In this document: one piece after another, positions 1 to 5,721 of the stretch
How positions within the stretch are numbered: position 1 is the first letter of the stretch
How the letters are laid out: the number at the start of each line of letters is the position of its first letter
NCBI GenBank assembly: GCA_903926285.1
Contig: CAIYIP010000078.1
Location: 1 to 9,201, forward strand
Source of the DNA: an uncultured Gammaproteobacteria bacterium
Lineage (GTDB): Bacteria > Pseudomonadota > Gammaproteobacteria > Pseudomonadales > Pseudohongiellaceae
DNA length: 9,201 bases
Direction of reading: 5' to 3'
Translations under genes and position numbers: made by a program
Notes under the pieces: generated by a model
Databases searched by the model: none
Seen by the model: only the letters and a program-made list of their open reading frames with translations
Told to the model about the DNA's origin: nothing

Positions 1-46
1 ACAGACAGCACACAGACAGCACACAGACAGCACACAGACAGCACAC
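1..46. repeat. 11-bp direct tandem repeat, four copies, at window edge
   Basis: The unit ACAGACAGCAC occurs four times in perfect head-to-tail order (1-11, 12-22, 23-33, 34-44) and may continue beyond the left edge. Eleven is not a multiple of three, so the unit is read in all three frames in turn. None of the three plus-strand frames contains a stop, and the array reads as an 11-residue periodic peptide rich in Thr, Gln, His and Arg. It leads directly in frame into the ankyrin gene at 47 onward. Whether it is a genuine minisatellite or an assembly artefact at a contig end cannot be told from the window. Confidence 0.9.
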
Positions 47-784
47 AACCGTAACATCGAGGGTGGTGACTATCCCACACGCACAGCAGATATGGACACA
101 CTGGAGTTCATCGCGCTTCTCTTCGAAAAGGGCGCTGATCCCAACGCTCGCATGATCGAGAGCTCGGAAACCCGTACCGTGTTCACCAACCAGTGGCTGG
201 ATGAAAAAGGCGCTACCGCTTTCCTGCGCGCCTCGCAGTCCGGCGATATTGAGTTGATGAAGCTCCTGCTCGAACGTGGCGCTGATCCCAACATCAATAC
301 CGAACTGGGAGTGACGCCGCTGGCGGCAGCTGCCGGTATTGGCTGGGTCGAGGGTGTCACTCAAGAATGGTCGACGGAGAAAACGGTGGAAGCTGTGAAA
401 CTGTTGCTGGAGCTGGGTATTGATCCCAATTTCCAGGCCGATACCGGCCGCGTTGCGCTGCATGGAGCTGGCCACAAAGGCGCCACCGAGGTCGTGAAAA
501 TGCTGGTGGGGGCAGGTGCCAACATGGACGTCCGCGACTTCGGCAATACCGACAACCGTGGTAGTGCTGAACTGGCGGCCCACACCTGGCGAGCAATTGA
601 TTATGCTGATGGTCTGGTTCGTGTAGGTGTGCAGTCTGCCATTCCGCATCTTGAAACTGCAGCAGTTCTGCGCGAACTGATGACCACGGCCGGTCTTGAA
701 ACGCCTCCTGCGGATCGTACACTGGAGTCAATCTGCATCGTCGAAGTGTGCTCGGTGGATTACGACCCGGCGGATTTGAACTGA
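2..784 (+). CDS. Ankyrin-repeat protein, 5'-truncated (C-terminal part)
   Basis: This is the C-terminal part of an ankyrin-repeat protein; the frame is open to the left edge, so the start is not in the window. From codon 47 on (HNRNIEGGDYPTRT) it aligns without gaps to the second ankyrin gene. I count about 35 differences in the last 230 residues, roughly 85% identity. The ATG at 92 is therefore internal and not the start. Ankyrin-type helices are visible in LEFIALLFEKGADPN, GATAFLRASQSGDIELMKLLLERGADPN, a GVTPLAAAAGIG repeat interrupted by a short loop, and RVALHGAGHKGATEVVKMLVGAGAN. The tail ends with a cysteine pair (ICIVEVCS) shared with its paralog. Upstream of codon 47, where the paralog has the LYLATD ankyrin helix, the frame runs into the 11-bp repeat, so this copy may be disrupted there. 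By analogy with the paralog it would be exported; ankyrin repeats usually bind proteins. The partner is unknown. Confidence 0.85.
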   Translation, partial: QTAHRQHTDSTQTAHNRNIEGGDYPTRTADMDTLEFIALLFEKGADPNARMIESSETRTVFTNQWLDEKGATAFLRASQSGDIELMKLLLERGADPNINTELGVTPLAAAAGIGWVEGVTQEWSTEKTVEAVKLLLELGIDPNFQADTGRVALHGAGHKGATEVVKMLVGAGANMDVRDFGNTDNRGSAELAAHTWRAIDYADGLVRVGVQSAIPHLETAAVLRELMTTAGLETPPADRTLESICIVEVCSVDYDPADLN

Positions 785-797
785 TGTATTACTTCAA

Positions 798-859
798 AGT
801 CTGAGCCCTGCTGTATCGGTTCAGACTGGAAACGAAAGCCACTTGTTTCGGTGGCTTTT
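798..859 (+). terminator. Rho-independent terminator after first ankyrin gene
   Basis: Fifteen bases after the stop codon there is a 7-bp inverted repeat, AGTCTGA (798-804) and TCAGACT (821-827), with a 16-nt loop. It is followed by a perfect 8-bp stem, AAAGCCAC (835-842) and GTGGCTTT (851-858), with an 8-nt loop. The second stem ends in TTTT. The second hairpin is the likely terminator; its T tract is short and partly in the stem, so efficiency may be modest. Confidence 0.65.
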
Positions 860-1065
860 GGATGATGAAGGTAGCGGCTCAGGGCTGTTCTACAGGTATC
901 AAATGGGGAACTCTTACCAGCACTTTTCATGATTTGCCATGCATTCTTATCGGTGCAAACCGCGGCAAGATGCAAGGCTGGTGTCACTTGGCGTATCCAC
1001 CAAAACACTGCCGACGGGCAACCCATTAGCCATCTTGAATCAGCTCGATATTCACCGGGACAGTT

Positions 1066-1101
1066 TTGGCAACCTTAAGGAATGCCTGTAAAACATAAAA
1101 T
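1066..1101 (+). promoter_or_regulatory. Weak sigma70-like promoter candidate
   Basis: TTGGCA (1066-1071) matches the -35 consensus at five of six positions. TAAAAC (1089-1094) lies 17 nt downstream but is a poor -10 box. A better -10 match, TAAAAT (1096-1101), sits at a spacing of 24 nt, which is too long. A second possibility is GATAAT at 1141-1146 with no clear -35 box. Either would give a leader of roughly 100-150 nt that includes the hairpin at 1192-1228. This is a guess from motifs alone. Confidence 0.25.
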
Positions 1102-1191
1102 TTGTAGTTGGCCAGTTATGGCTTGCGCCGCATGACTAGCGATAATAGCGACTAACAATAACGAAAGTTGCGTTATGAAAGTTATAGCAGC

Positions 1192-1228
1192 CCAAAGCGA
1201 GGGTTCCGGGGGGCGGGGCCCGCTTTGG
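1192..1228 (+). promoter_or_regulatory. G-rich leader hairpin next to ribosome binding site
   Basis: CCAAAGCG (1192-1199) and CGCTTTGG (1221-1228) form a perfect 8-bp stem. Two further G-C pairs (1201-1202 with 1219-1220) can form beyond a bulged A at 1200. The loop includes a G6-C-G4 tract (1208-1218). The hairpin ends two bases before AAGGTGGAG, the ribosome binding site of the second ankyrin gene. There is no T tract, so it is not an ordinary terminator. It could affect translation or mRNA stability, but no known riboswitch or leader class is recognised. Confidence 0.5.
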
Positions 1229-1230
1229 TT

Positions 1231-1239
1231 AAGGTGGAG
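1231..1239 (+). promoter_or_regulatory. Ribosome binding site fixing the start at 1249
   Basis: AAGGTGGAG lies 9 nt before the ATG at 1249. It selects this codon over an in-frame TTG at 1168. The TTG would add 27 arginine- and glycine-rich residues in front of the signal peptide and would make the leader hairpin coding sequence. Confidence 0.75.
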
Positions 1240-1248
1240 ATTAGAACC

Positions 1249-3102
1249 ATGAATACAAGACTCATTGGGGCAGGGCCAGGTAGGTTGAAATTACGCGCGC
1301 TGGCGTTGGCACTGGCTGTCGCATCTGCAAACTTTGCCGTAGCGCAGTCTGACGTGGCCGATGCCGCGATGCAGCGCGATAACGCAGCAGTAAGCCAGTT
1401 GTTGAAGGACGGCTTTGAGGTGAATTCTGCCCAAGCCGACGGCGCCACAGCGCTGCATTGGGCCGCCTACCACGGCGATGTGGAGCTGGCCGAGCTGTTG
1501 CTCAAGGCCGGCGCTGCCCCAGCGGCGGCTAATCGCAATGGCTCTACCGCAATGTGGCTGGCGGCAAACCAGGGTGACGCAGCTATGCTCGAGGAATTGC
1601 TCAATAGTGGTGCCGATGCCAATGAACAACTGCCGCTTGGACGCACACCGCTTATGCTTGCCGCTCGTTCTGGGCGCGTTGATGCTGTCAATGTTCTGCT
1701 TGACCACGGGGCTGATCCCAATGCGAGTGAAACCCAGCGTGGCACGACCGCATTAATGCAAGCCGCTGATCAAGGCCATGCCGATGTCATGGCAGTCTTG
1801 ATCGAACACGGTGCCAATATTGCAGCCGGTTCTGCTCCGGTTTTACGCGATGGGCGCACCGCAGCGTTAGGAAAGTCAGAAGATCCACGGCAATCGGTAC
1901 GCTTACAAGTCCGCGCTATTGTGTGCGCAGAGAAATCCCCGGACCTCGACGTATTGGACGCCGCAGCCCAAACCGGCAATGACAATACATCGCCAACTGA
2001 CGCTAGCGGGCAGGGTGCCCCTGCTGAACCCAATTCTCTGTGTGGCTGCGTTCAGAACGACATTGGTATTTGCGAGGATGAAGGGCGCGCAAACCGCAAC
2101 GCTAATCGAAACGAAGAACGCGAACCCGATGGCGGCGAGTTGACGTCATTGGTGTATGCGGCCCGCTCAGGTTCGATTGATGCAGTCCGCGTTCTGCTGG
2201 ATGCCGGTGCCGATGTGAACCAGGTAAGCCGCTACGGCTGGAGCGCGCTGCTGGCGGCAACCCAGAATCAGAACTATCAGATGGCAAAGTTCCTGATCGA
2301 GCAAGGCGCTGATGTGAATCTTGCCAACAAAGGTGGTTGGACGCCGTTATACCTGGCCACCGACAATCGTAATCTTGAAGGTGGCGACTATCCCACGCGT
2401 ACACCCGATATGGACACGCTGGAGTTCATCACGCTGCTGCTCGACAAAGGCGCAAATCCCAATGCGCAGATGATAGAGAGCACGGAAACCCGCACGGTAT
2501 TCACCAACCAGTGGCTGGATGAAGAGGGCGCAACAGCCTTCCTGCGCGCCTCCCAGTCAGGTGATATCGCGTTGATGCGTCTGCTGATCGAACGCGGCGC
2601 AGATCCTCATATCAATACCAAACTGGGAGTAACGCCGTTAGCCGCTGCCGCTGGCATCGGCTGGGTTGAGGGTGTTACCAAAGAACGGACCCCCGCAGAG
2701 ACGGTTGAGGCCGTGCAGTTTTTGCTGGAACTCGGCATCGACCCCAATTTCCAGGCCGACACCGGACGAGTGGCGTTGCATGGCGCGGGACATAAGGGAT
2801 CTACTGAGGTCGTAAAGGTTCTTGTGGCGGCAGGCGCCCGGATGGACGTGCGCGACTTCGGCAATACGGATAACCGTGGCAGTGCCGAGCTGGCCGCCCA
2901 CACCTGGCTGGCGATCGATTATGCCGATGGTCTTGTCCGCGTTGGAGTCCAGTCCGCCATTCCGCATCCTGAAACGGCGGCAGTACTCCGCGAACTGATG
3001 ATAGAAGCAGGTCTGGAGACCCCACCCGCAGACCGCACCCTGGACTCGATCTGCATCGTCGAGGTGTGCTCACCAGAGTACAATCCGATCGACTACAACT
3101 GA
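1249..3102 (+). CDS. Exported ankyrin-repeat protein, about 10 repeats
   Basis: A 617-residue protein with a Sec-type signal peptide: arginine and lysine at 4-16, an alanine/leucine core at 17-32, and likely cleavage after AVA at 32. Ankyrin repeats are recognisable by G-x-T-x-L/M-x-x-A-A and LLx-x-GA-x-x-N patterns at about 64-91, 97-125, 131-158, 165-191, 297-324, 329-357, 363-405, 427-454, 460-500 and 505-534. A non-ankyrin linker of about 100 residues (192-294) separates repeats 4 and 5 and holds Cys226, 265, 267 and 275. The tail carries Cys602 and Cys607. Repeats 7 and 9 have internal loops, as in the paralogs. Ankyrin stacks bind proteins; here the partner would be in the periplasm or outside the cell, and is unknown. 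The C-terminal 230 residues duplicate the gene to the left. The start is set by a good ribosome binding site and the signal peptide. Confidence 0.88.
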   Translation: MNTRLIGAGPGRLKLRALALALAVASANFAVAQSDVADAAMQRDNAAVSQLLKDGFEVNSAQADGATALHWAAYHGDVELAELLLKAGAAPAAANRNGSTAMWLAANQGDAAMLEELLNSGADANEQLPLGRTPLMLAARSGRVDAVNVLLDHGADPNASETQRGTTALMQAADQGHADVMAVLIEHGANIAAGSAPVLRDGRTAALGKSEDPRQSVRLQVRAIVCAEKSPDLDVLDAAAQTGNDNTSPTDASGQGAPAEPNSLCGCVQNDIGICEDEGRANRNANRNEEREPDGGELTSLVYAARSGSIDAVRVLLDAGADVNQVSRYGWSALLAATQNQNYQMAKFLIEQGADVNLANKGGWTPLYLATDNRNLEGGDYPTRTPDMDTLEFITLLLDKGANPNAQMIESTETRTVFTNQWLDEEGATAFLRASQSGDIALMRLLIERGADPHINTKLGVTPLAAAAGIGWVEGVTKERTPAETVEAVQFLLELGIDPNFQADTGRVALHGAGHKGSTEVVKVLVAAGARMDVRDFGNTDNRGSAELAAHTWLAIDYADGLVRVGVQSAIPHPETAAVLRELMIEAGLETPPADRTLDSICIVEVCSPEYNPIDYN

Positions 3103-3135
3103 TTCAGTATGGCCAATTGAGTACTTATTAAAAGA

Positions 3136-3160
3136 GGCCCGGTAACAACCGGGCTTTTTT
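3136..3160. terminator. Bidirectional hairpin terminator between convergent genes
   Basis: GCCCGGT (3137-3143) and ACCGGGC (3148-3154) form a perfect 7-bp stem with an AACA loop, followed by TTTTTT (3155-3160). On the other strand the stem is followed by CTCTTTTAA, so it can also end minus-strand transcripts. It lies 34 nt after the stop of the plus-strand ankyrin gene and about 60 nt beyond the stop of the minus-strand operon. Confidence 0.88.
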
Positions 3161-3215
3161 GTTACAGCCCACCGTCGGTGCGGACGTCAGTCAGCAATAG
3201 TTATGAAAACGCGCC

Positions 3216-4757
3216 TCAAAGCCGGCTCTGCAAATAGTCCTTCAGCGCCGGGTACTGTTCTTCCTGTTCCCCGCCTGCGAGGCCCATCGCGGAATCCATA
3301 GGTGTCTTGCCATAGAAATCCGTGACATCAACCTTGGCGCCATGGGCTACCAGGAACTCCGCTACTTTCATCCAGCCCCATTTGCCGGGACCGAAAATTG
3401 GTGTCTGGCCCTGGCGGTTGGTGATTGACGCGTGGCGAGGCCAGAAGGCGGTATTGCTGGTGGTGTCGGTCACGACTGCATTGACGTCGGCGCCTGCCGC
3501 CACCAGAACCTCCAGCGTTTCGATGACCAGGTCTTCGATATTGGATTCAGGGAACACGGTGCCGTCACTCAGCATGCCGCGTGGCGTGGCTATGCCGGAA
3601 ACTGCCAGCAGCGGCGTGATGCCGAAAATATTGGGCAGGTCGACCTCGGCGCCGTAGGACAGCAACAAGCTCGCGGCTTCCGCATCATGGCCGACGGCGG
3701 CGCGCAACAGCGGCGCAGTGCCGGTGGATAAGAGTTCATCGGAATAGCGGCCATTACCGCCGCCGATGCCGGGGCGATGGAAATTCATTTGGGCGTCTAC
3801 ATACACGCCCGCATCAAGCAGACGTTTGGCTAACGCCAGTGCAGTATCTTTGCCAGCCTGGTCAAGCCGTTGCTCTCTCGCCTCAATACTGCGCACGTCG
3901 ATGGCCAAATAGAGTGGCGTTCTGCCCCACCAGTCGAAAGCATGCGGATTCGCACCTTTGTCGAGCAGATAATTAGCTACGCCAAAATTGAAATTGTCGA
4001 TGGCGATCAGCAGCGGTGTCACGCCGTCTGGGCTTGGCAGATTCGGATCGGCGCCGGCTGCCAGCATGGCTTGCACACAGGGCAGGCAGCTACTGCGGGC
4101 AGCGTACAGCAAGGGTGTTAGACCACCGGAAGGTCGATACTGGCCGCGTGGCTCGGAGGTCATTTGGCTGGACCAGTCAAAATGTATGGCGCGTTTCTGC
4201 ACGTCTGCGCCGCTGGCAATCAGGAATTCGGCCATCTCGGGATGGTTACGGGCCGCGGCCCACATGAGTGCGGTCTGGCCCGTCCACTGTTCGACCGCAT
4301 TGACGTCCGCGCCTTTGGCAACCAGCGCGCGTGCGACATCGACGGCGCCGTTGAAGGCCGCCAGCATCAGCGGTGTCTGGCCATCGGAATTAGCAACGTC
4401 AGGATCTGCTCCGGCTGCCAGCAGCTGCTCCACGAGATTAAGGTTAGCCAACCGCGCAGCCTGGCTCAGTGGCGAGGCGCCAAAATTATTGGCGCGGTCA
4501 GGATCGGCTTCCCTGCTGAGCAAAGCAGAGACGAGCGCTTCATCCACCTGATAGACGGCCCACAGTAAGGGTGTCGAGCCATCGTTCTGCGCATCGTTTA
4601 CGCTCGCACCGGCCTGTAGCAGAGACTGTGCCGTTTGACCGTCGCCCTGCTCGATAGCATCGGCCAATGCCGACTCCGCATGAGCGTTAAACGTCAGCAA
4701 CGCGCTGCCGATAGCCAGCACAAGTTTTAATTTTGAAAGGACGTTAGTGAAACGCAT
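3216..4757 (-). CDS. Exported ankyrin-repeat protein, last gene of operon
   Basis: A 513-residue protein with a Sec signal peptide (MRFTNVLSKLK, hydrophobic core, probable cleavage after AHA at 27). About eleven ankyrin repeats cover almost the whole mature chain, starting near residues 29, 60, 93, 127, 160, 212, 245, 278, 346, 379 and 450. Repeats at 278-321 and 379-426 carry internal loops in the same places as the plus-strand ankyrin proteins. The GRTPLYLAIDVR segment matches their GWTPLYLATDNR segment, so all three are paralogs of one family. A CxxC pair (Cys224, Cys227) sits in the repeat after a short linker (187-211), which is the position where the plus-strand protein has its long cysteine linker. 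The ATG lies 5 nt after GGGAG and the gap to the upstream MBL gene is only 12 nt, so the genes are probably co-transcribed and translationally coupled. Likely role: a periplasmic protein-binding scaffold; partner unknown. Confidence 0.88.
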   Translation of the reverse strand: MRFTNVLSKLKLVLAIGSALLTFNAHAESALADAIEQGDGQTAQSLLQAGASVNDAQNDGSTPLLWAVYQVDEALVSALLSREADPDRANNFGASPLSQAARLANLNLVEQLLAAGADPDVANSDGQTPLMLAAFNGAVDVARALVAKGADVNAVEQWTGQTALMWAAARNHPEMAEFLIASGADVQKRAIHFDWSSQMTSEPRGQYRPSGGLTPLLYAARSSCLPCVQAMLAAGADPNLPSPDGVTPLLIAIDNFNFGVANYLLDKGANPHAFDWWGRTPLYLAIDVRSIEAREQRLDQAGKDTALALAKRLLDAGVYVDAQMNFHRPGIGGGNGRYSDELLSTGTAPLLRAAVGHDAEAASLLLSYGAEVDLPNIFGITPLLAVSGIATPRGMLSDGTVFPESNIEDLVIETLEVLVAAGADVNAVVTDTTSNTAFWPRHASITNRQGQTPIFGPGKWGWMKVAEFLVAHGAKVDVTDFYGKTPMDSAMGLAGGEQEEQYPALKDYLQSRL

Positions 4758-4769
4758 GGTATCTCCCGC

Positions 4770-5693
4770 TCACAGAATGTCCGGCGCCAGATTGTAGTGA
4801 TGCGCCCACAAACCCTTGTAGGCTGCATATAGAAAACGTTGTGGGTCATGCCAAGTGCGACCTAGTCCATCAAGCGCGCCTTGCTGTGTCATGCAGGATG
4901 CGCTGCAGCCGGAGCGGATAAGTTTGTTCAGGCGTGCGTATAGTTCATGTGTCATATCGCGTTCTGCAAGTAACTCTGCCTTACTGATGCTGCGGCCCGC
5001 TCCCGGTACGATCAACGTGTCGTCGTTCGCGAGCGCCAGCAATGTGTCCAAGGACTGCGCGCGTCCGCCAATCCAGCCGCCGCCGTACCAGTCGAGTTCA
5101 GGATCGAGCTCTGGTGGCGACACCGCGCCACCCACGGCCAATACATTGGCATTGCGAAAATACACATAGATATCAGCGTCGGTATGCGCCTCTACCAGCG
5201 GGCCGTATTCGATGGTTTCATCGCCCACCTGTAACGTGCCCTTGCGCGAGAATTTTACGGTTGGCCTGGCCTGTTCTGGCAAAGGCTCAACATAACGCTC
5301 CTCGTGCGGGAGGTAATATTGCGTAGACAGCCGATGCCAGGTTTTCTGATGTGCGACGATTGCCGCGCCGCTCTTGCCGATCGCTTCGTTGGCGCCGCAC
5401 TGATGGAGGTGCCAGTGCGTATTGAACAGCGTGTGCACGCGGCCGTTGCCGATATTACCGAGTTGATCCGTCAGGCGGTCGGCGTGATCAGGCTCGCCGC
5501 TGTCCACCAGCACGAGGCCTTCCGCAGTTTCGCAGACCACAACATTGGTACCGCCAGCATCTATGACCGAGACCATTCCTCGCAGTGGCAAGTTACCGGA
5601 CTGCTGCGCCCAAACGCTTGTCGGGAACGGCAGCGCCAGCGCAGCAAACGCACCTAGTGACAATTTCAACAGGGCTCTGCGATCAGTACTCAT
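4770..5693 (-). CDS. Tat-exported MBL-fold protein with altered metal site
   Basis: A 307-residue metallo-beta-lactamase-fold protein. The N-terminus (TDRRALLKLSLGAF, cleavage likely after VWA at 29) is a Tat-type signal. The fold is shown by GTNVVVCETAEGLVLVDSG, then the metal loop FNTHWHLHQCGANE, then EAHTDADIYVYF and NVLAVGG, then IVPGAGR. Against the usual HxHxDH pattern, His93 and His95 are kept, but the next two ligands are His97 and Gln98. His170 is kept, the usual Asp after the fourth strand is Gly189, and the last His of PGHG is Ala232. The first metal site could therefore still form, while the second looks lost, so hydrolase activity is doubtful. My recollection is that relatives in DUF1552 clusters carry HWHPEQTG here, which would make the change a family trait. 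The gene lies between DUF1552 and ankyrin genes. ATG at 5699 is a possible alternative start, adding two residues. Confidence 0.85.
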   Translation of the reverse strand: MSTDRRALLKLSLGAFAALALPFPTSVWAQQSGNLPLRGMVSVIDAGGTNVVVCETAEGLVLVDSGEPDHADRLTDQLGNIGNGRVHTLFNTHWHLHQCGANEAIGKSGAAIVAHQKTWHRLSTQYYLPHEERYVEPLPEQARPTVKFSRKGTLQVGDETIEYGPLVEAHTDADIYVYFRNANVLAVGGAVSPPELDPELDWYGGGWIGGRAQSLDTLLALANDDTLIVPGAGRSISKAELLAERDMTHELYARLNKLIRSGCSASCMTQQGALDGLGRTWHDPQRFLYAAYKGLWAHHYNLAPDIL

Positions 5694-5701
5694 AGGCATG
5701 G

Positions 5702-5708
5702 CTCGTTC
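5702..5708 (-). promoter_or_regulatory. Ribosome binding site choosing the MBL start
   Basis: GAACGAG on the minus strand lies 8 nt before the ATG at 5693 but only 2 nt before the ATG at 5699. It therefore favours the downstream ATG (MSTDRR). A TTG at 5756, inside the DUF1552 gene, has no support because the twin-arginine motif should lie near the N-terminus. Confidence 0.5.
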
Positions 5709-5721
5709 ATATCGGTGCTGC

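Larger units (their letters stand above)
860..1248. other. Intergenic region with no supported gene
   Basis: This stretch between the two tandem ankyrin genes carries no recognisable gene. A 50-codon frame (939-1091, plus) has no ribosome binding site and no family resemblance that I can see. A minus-strand frame across 760-1026 runs through the terminator hairpins. The useful content is at the right end: a weak promoter candidate around 1066-1101, a possible GATAAT -10 box at 1141-1146 without a good -35 box, and the G-rich hairpin at 1192-1228. Confidence 0.6.

Noticed and set aside
1..46. CRISPR array
   Set aside because: The units are 11 bp and directly adjacent, with no spacers.
92..784. 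A complete 230-residue protein starting at ATG 92
   Set aside because: Similarity to the paralog continues upstream of 92 in the same frame, and there is no ribosome binding site at a suitable distance. The gene is truncated by the window edge.
760..1026. 88-codon minus-strand frame
   Set aside because: It runs across the end of the first ankyrin gene and both hairpins of its terminator, and I see no family resemblance. Likely chance.
939..1091. 50-codon plus-strand frame in the intergenic region
   Set aside because: No ribosome binding site, no recognisable family, and it ends just before the promoter-like sequence. Likely chance.
1201..1218. A three-tetrad G-quadruplex in the leader
   Set aside because: The G6 tract has no loop base to split it into two G3 runs, so only weaker two-tetrad forms are possible. 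Kept only as part of the hairpin observation.
1168..1248. N-terminal extension of the second ankyrin gene from a TTG start
   Set aside because: The ATG at 1249 has a strong ribosome binding site and begins a proper signal peptide. The extension is arginine/glycine-rich and covers the leader hairpin.
3988..4551. Plus-strand open frame (187 codons) opposite the operon ankyrin gene
   Set aside because: Its serine/alanine-rich periodic pattern is the mirror of the ankyrin codons on the other strand. It is not a separate gene.
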